A program made the translations under genes and the position numbers. The notes under the pieces are model-generated. The model was not told the origin of the DNA and did no database searches. It saw only the letters and a list, made by a program, of their open reading frames with translations. Shown in pieces: positions 17,199 through 25,577 of a stretch of 64,000 nt of DNA (within the stretch, counting starts at the first letter, position 1; the number at the start of each line of letters is the position of its first letter). The stretch is from the NCBI GenBank assembly GCA_041640715.1, contig JBEPZU010000002.1:37125-101124 (forward strand), read 5' to 3'. Source of the stretch: DSFO01 sp041640715 (lineage in GTDB: Archaea > Thermoproteota > Thermoprotei > Gearchaeales > Gearchaeaceae).

Positions 17199-17642
17199 TC
17201 AGACCGGCTGTACGATTTTTATCGCCTTTGTGGGACAGGCTATTTCACAAGCTAAGCAGAAAATGCAATTCTGTTCTCTAATAGGGAATGCTTTATCCGT
17301 TCTATATTTTTCCCATAATTCTCTATCTTCGGGCTTATTCGGGTCAATAACTCTATCGTTTCCACTACCGGCTTTACCAGGATTCAAAAACCATTCGAAC
17401 ACATTAACAGGGCAAACGTCCATACATACTCCATCTGCTATGCATGCTTCAAAATCTACCAATACAATACTACCGTATATTCCAAGGGAAGTAGGATAAG
17501 GTTTTTCATCAGCATCTAATCTTTTCATCCCTCCGGCTCTTATTTTTATTCCTAAGTATTCTCCTGTTATAGGGTATTCATCCGGTTTGTTAATCACTTC
17601 GGGATCGATGGGCTTTGGCTTATAATCTACAGGTCTGACCAT
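17199..17642 (-). CDS. archaeal zinc-ferredoxin-type protein lacking the zinc ligands
   Basis: The 147-residue dicluster ferredoxin is the likely electron acceptor of the 2-oxoacid:ferredoxin oxidoreductase. Cluster I has Cys67, Asp70, Cys73, Cys77 (CIADGVCMDVCP). As in Sulfolobus, Asp at the second position favours [3Fe-4S]. Cluster II has four Cys (CIFCLACEIAC, 126-136). The N-terminal extension follows the Sulfolobus zinc ferredoxin, but the His ligands are gone: GEYLGIKI replaces GEHSGHKV and GIYG replaces GIHG. Acidianus ambivalens is known to have a zinc-free isoform. About 20 extra residues (roughly 95-120) separate the clusters. A TATA box lies 28 bases upstream, with tandem repeats behind it. 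Confidence 0.85.
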   Translation of the reverse strand: MVRPVDYKPKPIDPEVINKPDEYPITGEYLGIKIRAGGMKRLDADEKPYPTSLGIYGSIVLVDFEACIADGVCMDVCPVNVFEWFLNPGKAGSGNDRVIDPNKPEDRELWEKYRTDKAFPIREQNCIFCLACEIACPTKAIKIVQPV

Positions 17643-17665
17643 ATTATTCTTTCTTCCTTTACAAG

Positions 17666-17697
17666 ATATTTAAGTGTTTACTCTCAATTTACTCTCA
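17666..17697 (-). promoter_or_regulatory. ferredoxin promoter with tandem direct repeats
   Basis: On the minus strand a TATA box CTTAAATAT (17666-17674) is centred 28 bases before the ferredoxin ATG. Immediately upstream lie two copies of TGAGAGTAAA (17677-17686 and 17688-17697), offset by 11 bases or one helical turn. This is the placement expected of an activator or BRE-proximal site. No factor is known to me for this sequence. Confidence 0.5.
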
Positions 17698-17884
17698 GGA
17701 AAATGCAAGATGCGTGTTCGTGAATTATTTACATTTAATTTGAATACCTGTGTTATGTTGTTTATTTATCTTCATAATTATTAATATTAAATTTTATGTC
17801 AATATAATTAAGCATATTTAAATGCGATAATGTATATATATAAATACAATAAGTATAAATATACGAAATTAAATTTTTATCACG

Positions 17885-19192
17885 ATGTCGAGAGGCTCCG
17901 AATCTGGGAGGAGCTTCCGAATATATCTACCGCTTTTCATAGTAGGGCTTCTCCTTACAGCTCTAGGAGGTACTATAGGACTGATAGGTGTATGGGGGTT
18001 TGTAGTTAACAAAGCAACGGTTCCTTCTCTCATTAGAACTACTCATGCACATATAAACTGGTGGGGTATTATTGCCATGTTAGCGGCTATAGGTTTACCA
18101 GTATTGACTAAACCAACTTTTCTCGGAAGTCCTGAACGTACAAGGCGCATTATAGCTATAGCATTCTTCGTTGCTACATTCATATGGTTAGGCGGTATGG
18201 TTGCTATATATACTACAGGTTCTATCTATCTTGGAGCTTTTGCAAGCGTTGCTGAGATAATTTTCGTAATTCTAATACTTCTGATCGTATATTGGATTAT
18301 AAAGGAAAAAAGTGCTTGGTTCGTGGCATGGCCACGCTTCTATGTATTAGGGATTCTAGCTATCTTGTTCATCAGTGTTATCTTAGGTCTAGCAATCATC
18401 GCACAATATAAGGTTGAGAATCCACACTTCTATCTCTCAACATCCCAATTAAGGGCGCTTCCAACAACACACGTTCATCTAGCTATTTTACCAATGGCTT
18501 CGCTTGTTTATCTTGCTGTTGCCAGCATGATAGCGAATGTGCCGCAAAATACGGTTAAGAAGATTTCAATGATATTCCTTGTTGGATTAGCTCTATATCC
18601 CTTCTTATTCTTAGCATGGCATTTAGGCGGTAGCAGATACATACCAATGATCTCTGAGGCGATCTTCTACATAGGTGCTCTGAGCGTGTTTATAATGGTA
18701 ATTCTTTCATTGAAGAAAGAAGGACCTGTTGATTCTCATATCAAACCATTTTATGTTTACTTACTCGCACTAAACTTATTCCTAGTAGGAGCTGGTGCAT
18801 ATTTAGCGATATCCAAAGTAGCGCCTTTCTCAGCTTATACTTATGGCTGGTATCCAAAAGACACGGACTGGGTATATTGGAGAAACATAGAGAACCTTCA
18901 TTTTAGCCCAGGAAGTTGGACTTTTTCAAAGATGGCTGCATTATTAGGAATAATCCTCCTACCTTTATCTTTACCTACTAAGCTCTACTTAGCAACTCTA
19001 GCAGCTCTAGCACCAACCTTCAATGCTATAGGAAGAATTACTACTGCAATAGGCTTTCCGCCCGGCGGTCCTGGTGCACTTATACTTGCTGGTCAGCCGA
19101 TTTTTGCCTTATTCCAGCTAAGCGCAATTATAGCAGCTTTCTATGTCTGGTGGAAGTACAAAAAAAGCATTTACCCAGTAGAATCAAGCTAA
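17885..19192 (+). CDS. polytopic membrane protein with paired HxH motifs, possibly heme-binding
   Basis: The 435-residue protein has about 11-12 membrane segments. Two segments start with similar motifs, TTHAHINWW (His54, His56) and TTHVHLAIL (His196, His198). Further His residues lie in or near membrane segments (His246 in AWHLGG, His339 in ENLHFSPGSW). The HAHIN pattern recalls heme ligands in the NO-reductase/cbb3 branch of heme-copper oxidases, but the spacing and size do not fit a standard subunit I. I call it heme-protein-like only by analogy. Codons such as AAC, TAC, GGC and ATC are frequent compared with neighbours, and the promoter region is strongly TATA-rich, so high expression is likely. 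It stands alone, followed by a T-run. Confidence 0.55.
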   Translation: MSRGSESGRSFRIYLPLFIVGLLLTALGGTIGLIGVWGFVVNKATVPSLIRTTHAHINWWGIIAMLAAIGLPVLTKPTFLGSPERTRRIIAIAFFVATFIWLGGMVAIYTTGSIYLGAFASVAEIIFVILILLIVYWIIKEKSAWFVAWPRFYVLGILAILFISVILGLAIIAQYKVENPHFYLSTSQLRALPTTHVHLAILPMASLVYLAVASMIANVPQNTVKKISMIFLVGLALYPFLFLAWHLGGSRYIPMISEAIFYIGALSVFIMVILSLKKEGPVDSHIKPFYVYLLALNLFLVGAGAYLAISKVAPFSAYTYGWYPKDTDWVYWRNIENLHFSPGSWTFSKMAALLGIILLPLSLPTKLYLATLAALAPTFNAIGRITTAIGFPPGGPGALILAGQPIFALFQLSAIIAAFYVWWKYKKSIYPVESS

Positions 19193-19218
19193 TTCCCTAG
19201 AATACATTAATCAAATAA

Positions 19219-19230
19219 TTTTTTTATTTT
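19219..19230 (+). terminator. T-rich terminator after the HxH membrane-protein gene
   Basis: A run of seven T followed by A and four more T begins 27 bases after the stop codon at 19192. This is the usual form of an archaeal intrinsic terminator. Confidence 0.5.
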
Positions 19231-19344
19231 CATGATTTAGAGCCATAGTCTTCCTAAGTTTGGATCATTCTTGAACAAATTTTATTATTTCATTGAAGAT
19301 ACCGCGAGCTTAGACTTTAAACCAAATCCTTATCTTCATTTGAA

Positions 19345-19410
19345 ATGTCAATCACCTTAATATACATCCTATGTTTAGTAAAGGCAACCTACAAGTACTT
19401 ATTCTCATGA
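19345..19410 (+). CDS. possible 21-residue hydrophobic peptide
   Basis: ATG at 19345 opens a 21-codon frame (MSITLIYILCLVKATYKYLF and one Ser) ending with TGA. A TTTAAA box (19316-19321) is centred about 26 bases upstream, matching a leaderless start. Codons ATC, ACC, TAC and AAG resemble those of the abundant membrane protein upstream rather than random AT-rich DNA. It would form one membrane helix with a basic tail, such as a tiny accessory subunit. The frame is short and could be chance. Confidence 0.3.
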   Translation: MSITLIYILCLVKATYKYLFS

Positions 19411-19604
19411 TCTACATGAAAGGTTGGAGGAATTTTTACTAAGTTAATGGGTGAATTTTGTCGTATCAATATATTATTTTATAGGAATCTTATTGTTTAT
19501 CGAGATGTTCGTTATAACCCTTGCTACACTAATAATTTTGAAAGTATTTAATTATCTTTAATATAACAAATTAAAAATATATGTTTAATTTTTCAAATTA
19601 TATT

Positions 19605-20708
19605 ATGCAAGTTTTAATTTTAGGAGGTTTAGGAGATATGGGGAGCAACATAGTTAAGTCATTAAATTCTAGTTTATTCGAGGAAATACATATAGGAGAT
19701 ATTAATAAAGAAAAAGGTGAAGTTTTCGTTTCAAGTTTAGGAGAAAAATATAAATTTGTATTTCTGGACGTTAGGTATCGGGAAAAACTCGTAGAAATTT
19801 TGAAGAAATATGATATTGTAGTCAATGCGATAGGACCATTCTATGAATTTGGTGCTAAAATTGCTGATACAGCAATAGAAGCAGGAGTCGATTTCTTGGA
19901 TATTTGTGATGACTATGAGCCTACTAAGCAGATTCTCGAAATGGATGAAAAAGCTAGGAGCAAAGGAGTTACAGTGATAACAGGTATAGGTTGGACCCCA
20001 GGGCTTAGTAATCTCTTAGCGAAATATGCTTATGAAAAATTAGGAAATGCAAAGAAGATCAAAATATACTGGGTAGGTTCTGCGGCAGACAGCAAAGGTT
20101 TAGCAGTAATAATGCATTTGCTTTACGCCATAACCGGTGATGTACCAATGTATATTGAAGGTAAGGAAGTCATGGTTAAAGCTGGTTCTGGAAGGGAAGA
20201 AGTCCTATATCCTGAGCCTATAGGTAAAGCTTATTCATACTACACAGGCCATCCTGAACCTGTGACGATTCCTAGATACTTAAAAGGTTTAGATACAGTA
20301 GAAGTTAAAGGAGGTTTGATACCAGATTGGCAAAATTCTTTAGGGAAATTTTTCGTAGCAATTCATTTAACAAACACAGCTAGCAGGAGGAGAAGGTTGT
20401 CTAAGTTCATTCATAAAATAGAAGATGTTTTCAGGAGCGGAGGGATTGAAAGAAGCGCTGTTAGAGTAGATGTTTATAGCGATTCGGAAAGCTTAATCCT
20501 TGCTTCCATAGATAGAATGGGCAGACTTACAGGAATACCGGCAGCTATTTGTGCCGAGTTGATCGCTAAAGGGGAAATAAGTTCTACAGGCTGTTTTGCT
20601 CCAGAAGCTGTAATAGAACCTGTTAAATTCCTCAAAATCTTGAATCAAAGGAACGTTAGAATTTTAGAGCTTAAAGAAAATAAATGGAATGAATTGAATC
20701 TAGAATGA
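19605..20708 (+). CDS. saccharopine-dehydrogenase-like NAD(P) oxidoreductase
   Basis: The Rossmann start MQVLILGGLGDMGSNIV is followed by GDINKEKG, VVNAIGPFYEFG and FLDICDDYEPTKQ, with GIGWTPGLSN in the middle. This is the layout of the saccharopine dehydrogenase/homospermidine-synthase superfamily. An upstream in-frame ATG at 19581 exists. I prefer 19605 because the protein then begins directly at the first beta strand and an AAATATAT element lies about 27 bases before it. The substrate is unknown, and an amino-acid dehydrogenase role is plausible. The stop overlaps the next gene by 4 bases. Confidence 0.7.
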   Translation: MQVLILGGLGDMGSNIVKSLNSSLFEEIHIGDINKEKGEVFVSSLGEKYKFVFLDVRYREKLVEILKKYDIVVNAIGPFYEFGAKIADTAIEAGVDFLDICDDYEPTKQILEMDEKARSKGVTVITGIGWTPGLSNLLAKYAYEKLGNAKKIKIYWVGSAADSKGLAVIMHLLYAITGDVPMYIEGKEVMVKAGSGREEVLYPEPIGKAYSYYTGHPEPVTIPRYLKGLDTVEVKGGLIPDWQNSLGKFFVAIHLTNTASRRRRLSKFIHKIEDVFRSGGIERSAVRVDVYSDSESLILASIDRMGRLTGIPAAICAELIAKGEISSTGCFAPEAVIEPVKFLKILNQRNVRILELKENKWNELNLE

Positions 20709-22384
20709 GGAGCATAATTTTGCTCGTACTAGTCATAATATCTTTTGTAGCTGGTCTTTCCTTAATCCAGTTCTTATCAAATCCTTTCTCTTATGAATTC
20801 AACCTTCCTTCAAAGTTTTCTATAAATCCAGAAGAACCTTATATGTTTGGGAAGATAGTTGCGAAAGAATTTCCTCGTAAATATAGCGGCTCTAAAGATG
20901 CTGAAAACCTCGCTTTTTGGTTAGGAGATACTCTAAGATCTTGGGGTTATAACGTAACTATTCAAGAATTCAAAGCAAAGTTAGGGAATGAAACGATTCT
21001 TAGGAACGTTATAGCTTTCAAGCAAGGTTTATCTGAAGAGCAAATTTTAATTCTAACCAACTATGATCAAGCTCCAACCAGCTTAGAGTCAGCTTCGGAT
21101 ACATCGGCTGCTGTAGGAGCAGTATTAGCTCTGGCTCATTCTATAGCTAATGAGAAGCTTAATCGAAGCATTGTATTTGCTTTCGTAGACGGGGAAGAAT
21201 GGGGAATGATAGGAGCGGATTACCTTGCTAAGAATTATCCCTTTAAAACTCTGCCTAAAGCTGCGCTTGTAGTTGAGGATGCAGGTGTAGGAGAGCTTGT
21301 AGCTATAACTGCAGATCCCATAGGTCAGTTCTCTGGCTATTCTCCTTTATGGCTTAGGGAGCTGATAAAAGCCTGTGCTATCAATGAGAAATTTGGATTC
21401 GTTCAACCTTTAGGTTTTGATGAATATGCTCAAAGAGCAGTACTAATTTCTTTCACAGATCAAGGACCTTTGCTAAAGCATAGAATACAAGCAATTCAGA
21501 TAGGAGGCTACAGCCAAAATACTGAGTTAGCCAGGGAAGTATATCATACTGAAAAGGACGTTTATGAACACATACTTCCTGAATCAGTATATGGTTATTC
21601 TAAGGTAATAGAATGCGCATTAAAGGCTATAGATAACATGGTTGAGATCAAAGAAGAACAAAGCTACTATTTCATGGTTTCAGAATCTAAGGTTGTTGGG
21701 CCTTTCATATTGAGCTTAGCTCAAGTAATTCTTCTTTTACCTCTCTATGCAAGAGCCGTGTTTTCATTTAGTTCAGTAAGAAAAGAAAGTCTAAAGGAAT
21801 TGATAGGTTATCTTTTTGTCTTTTTAGCCCTCCTTGCTTCATATGCTTTTGCTAAATCGCTGCCTTTTATAGGTATCATGCCTTATTATGAGTTGTATCC
21901 TCCCCCACCTAGACATCCTTTATTATATCAACCCAATTACTTAGCCATGTTTCTTTGGTTTTTTGTGACCGCTTTATTGCTATACTTAGCTTTGAAATTC
22001 GCTAGTAAGTTTAAGTATGAGAATAGCTTGGATTTCAGTTTCATAATCCTTGCTATATTATCGATAATCGCGTTGATCTACAATCCATTTGCTGCTACGC
22101 TCCTTTTCTTACCTGCAGCTTATTCATGGATTTTTGTGGATTTCAGAAAGAGTCTTAAAGGAAAGATAGCAAACATATTCTTAATACTTTTAGGCGGTTT
22201 AGTTGTATATCTACTCGTATATGTTTATTCTCAAATGATCTTGTTAGACCCGTTTTTGATGCTTTGGTACTTATTCATGGGGGTATCTTACAATTTGTTT
22301 ACTCCAATAAGCATGATACTTTATATCTCTATATTGACAGTAGGAATTAGATTGTTATTTGTATCTTTAAAAGATAATTTCTAA
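20705..22384 (+). CDS. membrane-anchored M28-type peptidase-like protein
   Basis: The 559-residue protein has an N-terminal membrane anchor (residues 3-22), an extracellular M28 aminopeptidase-like domain and six or seven C-terminal membrane segments from about residue 335. Zinc-site elements ASDTSAAVGAVLAL, VDGEEWGMIGADYL (catalytic Glu pair) and VVEDAG are present. The first ligand position reads LTNYDQAP, where active members have His-x-Asp, so Asn replaces one zinc ligand. Activity is therefore uncertain. It is co-transcribed with the saccharopine-dehydrogenase-like gene. The architecture resembles other archaeal and bacterial M28 membrane proteins. Confidence 0.7.
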   Translation: MRSIILLVLVIISFVAGLSLIQFLSNPFSYEFNLPSKFSINPEEPYMFGKIVAKEFPRKYSGSKDAENLAFWLGDTLRSWGYNVTIQEFKAKLGNETILRNVIAFKQGLSEEQILILTNYDQAPTSLESASDTSAAVGAVLALAHSIANEKLNRSIVFAFVDGEEWGMIGADYLAKNYPFKTLPKAALVVEDAGVGELVAITADPIGQFSGYSPLWLRELIKACAINEKFGFVQPLGFDEYAQRAVLISFTDQGPLLKHRIQAIQIGGYSQNTELAREVYHTEKDVYEHILPESVYGYSKVIECALKAIDNMVEIKEEQSYYFMVSESKVVGPFILSLAQVILLLPLYARAVFSFSSVRKESLKELIGYLFVFLALLASYAFAKSLPFIGIMPYYELYPPPPRHPLLYQPNYLAMFLWFFVTALLLYLALKFASKFKYENSLDFSFIILAILSIIALIYNPFAATLLFLPAAYSWIFVDFRKSLKGKIANIFLILLGGLVVYLLVYVYSQMILLDPFLMLWYLFMGVSYNLFTPISMILYISILTVGIRLLFVSLKDNF

Positions 22385-22579
22385 ACGTTTCTTAGCTATT
22401 AATTTTTGAGTTTTTATCCTATTTTATAGTTGAATTTTCTAATCTATTATTGAGAACGAATAAAAAATATATTAAGCCATTAATACTGTATAATATAAAT
22501 GCAAGATTATATTTATTAAATAGTTTTATTTGTAATTTAGTAAGGAACATTTGATGAATTATTATTTAGCTAATGTAAA

Positions 22580-22975
22580 TTAGGAAATTTTGGCTCTTGA
22601 TACGATGAGCATGCCTTTCTCAATCAAAGAACAAGAACATTTAGCTACTACAGTTCCTTCACGTTTTAATGCCCATTTTAATAAAGGCAATATCGCTTTT
22701 CTTAATTCTTTTCCTTCTTTAGTTAAGCTGTATTCAACTCTAGGGGGTTTTTCATTGTAAGATTTCCTTTTGACCAACCCTTTGCTATGTAATTCTTTGA
22801 GTAGATAGGAAAGCATCTTAGGTGTTATAGGGCTTAATTCTCTGATAAGTTCATTGAATCTGCATTTTCTATGATTTCCTAACTCGTTTATTATCAGTAA
22901 AGACCATTTCTTTGCTATTAAATCTACTACACCTTCAAGAGGACATAGACAAACCACGTTATTTTTCCTGGTCAT
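22580..22975 (-). CDS. HxlR-family winged-helix regulator, candidate mercury sensor
   Basis: The 131-residue protein is a MarR/HxlR-type winged helix: KKWSLLIINELGNHRKCRFNEL, the recognition region SPITPKMLSYLLKELHSKGLV and wing KRKSYNEKPPRVEYSLTKEG. It has CxC pairs at both ends (Cys9 and Cys11, Cys113 and Cys115) plus Cys in HRKCRF, which could bind a thiophilic metal. It is divergent from merA with 56 bases between starts and shares a promoter element with it, so it probably regulates merA and itself. The metal-sensing role is inferred from neighbourhood and cysteines. Confidence 0.75.
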   Translation of the reverse strand: MTRKNNVVCLCPLEGVVDLIAKKWSLLIINELGNHRKCRFNELIRELSPITPKMLSYLLKELHSKGLVKRKSYNEKPPRVEYSLTKEGKELRKAILPLLKWALKREGTVVAKCSCSLIEKGMLIVSRAKIS

Positions 22976-23000
22976 TACTATACTTTAGGAAACTGACCCC

Positions 23001-23024
23001 TTTAAACGCTATATTTTTTATAGT
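23001..23024. promoter_or_regulatory. shared divergent promoter and operator of hxlR-like gene and merA
   Basis: The palindromic box TTTAAA (23001-23006) lies exactly 26 bases from each start codon (22975 minus, 23032 plus) and can act as the TATA element in both directions. Between it and merA is an inverted repeat CTATA-TTTTT-TATAG (23009-23023). The related hexamer ACTATA is at 22977-22982 next to the regulator start, with its complement TATAGT at 23019-23024. These are likely operator sites near both transcription starts. Confidence 0.55.
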
Positions 23025-23031
23025 ATTTTTG

Positions 23032-24444
23032 GTGTCTAGAGAATACGATTTAGTTATAATAGGGAATGGGACTGCTGCTTTTGCTGCAGCGATAAAAGCA
23101 AGCGAGTTAAGCGAAGGAAATGCGAAAATACTTATGATAGGCAAGGGTCCTATAGGAGGGACTTGCGTCAACGTCGGTTGTATACCCTCGAAATATCTGT
23201 TAGAACTCTCCCACGAATATTTCTACTCAAAAATGAAGAAATTTGAAGGATTAGATTCTTCACGATTTAAGTTAAATTTTAAGAAAGCTATGCAAGGCCT
23301 AAGGGATCTTGTATCTAATCTAAGAAGGGAAAAATACGAAAACGTAATAAAAGCATATAGCAACGTTGAATACATTGAAGGTAAGGCTACTTTTTCTTCT
23401 CCAAATGAAGTAGTTGTTGAAGACAGAAAATTCAAAGCTAAGTATATCATAACAGCGGTCGGCTCGAGACCTTCTTTGCCTAATATTGAAGGGTTAAAAG
23501 AAGCAGGTTATCTAGATAGCAACAGCGTTTGGTCTATTGAAGAGCTTCCCAATAGCATAGCTATAATAGGCGGAGGGGCTATTGGTTTAGAATTAGGTCA
23601 AGCCTTTTTGCATCTAGGTTCAGAGGTCAAAGTGATAGAAGCTTTGGACAGAATAGCTCCTATTGCTGAGCCAGAGCTTTCTCTAGCTCTTCAACAAATA
23701 TTGGCTAAAGAGGGCATGTCCTTCTATTTAAAAGCTAGGATAAATTACGTCAAAAAACAAGGTGAAAAGAAAGTCCTCGAAGTCATAAATAGTAAGGGGA
23801 AGGAAATCTTAGAAGTAGATGAAATACTAGTTGCCACTGGAAGAGTACCCAATACAAACGATCTAAGACTAGATAGGGCCAAAGTAGAAACAGATAGCAG
23901 AGGTTTCATAATAACGAACGAGACGATGCAGACGAGCAATCCTAAGATATATGCCGCAGGGGATTGCGTATCTAAAAAACTTATGCTAGCGACCTTAGCT
24001 GCTAGAGAAGGCGTTGTGGCTGCTAGTAACATATTCGGTTTGAAATCTAAGATGGAATATGAATCTGCGCCTCAAGTTATATTCACCAAACCTCAATTAG
24101 CATCGGTAGGCTATTTAGAGCAAGAATTCATGAAGAAATACGGTTCTTGTAGTTGTAATACGATTGGTTTAGAGAATGTGCCTAAGGCTATTCTACTCAA
24201 TGAAACTGAGGGATTGATAAAGATAGTGATAAATCCTGCAAACGGCAAGCTCGTTGGTTTACACGTACTTGCACACTTAGCTTCAGAATACATAATCGAA
24301 GGAGCTTTAGCAATAAAGCTAGGCTTGACCATCAACGATATTATCGAAACGGTTCACGCTTTCCCCACGCTTTCAGAAAGCATAAAGATAGCGGCTCAAT
24401 CTTTCTTGAGGGATGTTAGAATGATGAGTTGCTGCGTAGAATGA
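23032..24444 (+). CDS. merA: mercuric reductase (flavin disulfide reductase)
   Basis: The 470-residue enzyme reduces Hg(II) to volatile Hg(0) with NADPH. Present are the FAD motif VIIGNGTAAFAA, the redox disulfide GGTCVNVGCIPSK (Cys45, Cys50), the second Rossmann motif AIIGGGAIGLELG, the FAD site YAAGDC and the dimer interface HAFPTLSE. The C-terminal adjacent Cys pair (SCCVE, Cys467-468) is the metal-delivery pair that separates MerA from other lipoamide-reductase-like enzymes. There is no N-terminal heavy-metal domain. The GTG at 23032 is preferred over an upstream start that would run into the regulator, because the FAD motif then begins at residue 8 and TTTAAA lies 26 bases before. Confidence 0.85.
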   Translation: MSREYDLVIIGNGTAAFAAAIKASELSEGNAKILMIGKGPIGGTCVNVGCIPSKYLLELSHEYFYSKMKKFEGLDSSRFKLNFKKAMQGLRDLVSNLRREKYENVIKAYSNVEYIEGKATFSSPNEVVVEDRKFKAKYIITAVGSRPSLPNIEGLKEAGYLDSNSVWSIEELPNSIAIIGGGAIGLELGQAFLHLGSEVKVIEALDRIAPIAEPELSLALQQILAKEGMSFYLKARINYVKKQGEKKVLEVINSKGKEILEVDEILVATGRVPNTNDLRLDRAKVETDSRGFIITNETMQTSNPKIYAAGDCVSKKLMLATLAAREGVVAASNIFGLKSKMEYESAPQVIFTKPQLASVGYLEQEFMKKYGSCSCNTIGLENVPKAILLNETEGLIKIVINPANGKLVGLHVLAHLASEYIIEGALAIKLGLTINDIIETVHAFPTLSESIKIAAQSFLRDVRMMSCCVE

Positions 24445-24449
24445 TTAAC

Positions 24450-25577
24450 CTATTTCTCTTTTAGAACTAGCAAGATAGAAGGCATTATAATACTCAAAGC
24501 GATGGAAATGATGAAAAAATTGCTTGGGCCTAGGAAGAGGAAGACCAACCCTCCTAATATCCCTCCTAAGGTTCTGAATATACCTATGAGCAAATTTATA
24601 TTCGAGACAGAAGTCGCTCTTTCATAGGAATTACTATACATCGCTGAATAAGAAAACAAAGGTATCCATAAAAATAGCCAAAAAGGAAGTGAATACAATA
24701 CAGCAAATACTAATATGTTATCAGTGATGTAGAGCAAAATATAGTAAGTAGGATAATATATCGAGCCTATAAGGATGACTTTCTTAATTCCAAGCTTATC
24801 GATAAGTTTTCCTACATAAGGCGAGGCTGCTATTCCTGTCACCGTAGATATTGCGTTTATCAATCCCCATTCTACGATTCCTCCTTTTAAATAGAATATG
24901 TAATACGCTGGTACGATTGAGAAAAATATAGCTGGGGCTATGATTATCGAAGAAGAAAATAATCTAAAAAAGTTTGTCTTCGTTATGACATCTAAAAGAT
25001 TAAGTTTTTTAGGATTTTCATTAAATATTCTTTCTTCTTTGAACTTGAACATCCATAAAGAAATGACCATTCCTAATATGCTCTCAAGAATCGTGGATAG
25101 TTCAAAGCCTAATATTTCAATAATATAACCGAAGAAAATACTTCCCAAGAAGTATCCTAGGTTTATGAACAAAAATACCTTACCTACAGAAGTACCTATC
25201 TTCTTGCTTCTTTCAGTTTCATAGGATATTATTAATGGCTGACCTATCTGGATTATCGCAGAGGATATTATAAGTGTAGCTAGTATGAATATCCTTTCGT
25301 CGATGAAAGTAGATGAAAGTAACAATAACGAACCTATCAAAACCGCTATGCTTGCGTATTTTATTCTGTATCCGCTTCTATCGGAAATAGGAGCTATGAA
25401 TATAGGAGCTATTCCTGTGGAAAAGGCCGCCGCAGCATATATCAACGCAGTAGCCAATATTCCTGTGATCTCATAGGCATAGATTGATAGGAAAATCAAT
25501 GGATAGGTTATGAGGAAACCATAAAACGTGTATATGATTTCTAAGAAGTTATGAGGAATAAATCTTTGTGCCTGCAT
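24450..25577 (-). CDS. major facilitator superfamily transporter
   Basis: The 375-residue protein has about 11-12 hydrophobic helices and the MFS loop ISDRSGYRIKYAS between helices 2 and 3 with a similar GKLIDKLGIKKV in the second half. The substrate is not predictable from sequence. Its first 29 bases overlap the end of the carbamate kinase gene, so the two form an operon. Transport of a carbamate-pathway compound is conceivable but unproven. The 3' end lies 5 bases from merA, convergent. Confidence 0.7.
   Translation of the reverse strand: MQAQRFIPHNFLEIIYTFYGFLITYPLIFLSIYAYEITGILATALIYAAAAFSTGIAPIFIAPISDRSGYRIKYASIAVLIGSLLLLSSTFIDERIFILATLIISSAIIQIGQPLIISYETERSKKIGTSVGKVFLFINLGYFLGSIFFGYIIEILGFELSTILESILGMVISLWMFKFKEERIFNENPKKLNLLDVITKTNFFRLFSSSIIIAPAIFFSIVPAYYIFYLKGGIVEWGLINAISTVTGIAASPYVGKLIDKLGIKKVILIGSIYYPTYYILLYITDNILVFAVLYSLPFWLFLWIPLFSYSAMYSNSYERATSVSNINLLIGIFRTLGGILGGLVFLFLGPSNFFIISIALSIIMPSILLVLKEK

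Noticed and set aside
22912..23031. Extended N-terminus of the mercuric reductase
   Set aside because: It would run into the divergent regulator gene. The extra 40 residues have no fold pattern, and the GTG at 23032 lies at the right distance from TTTAAA.
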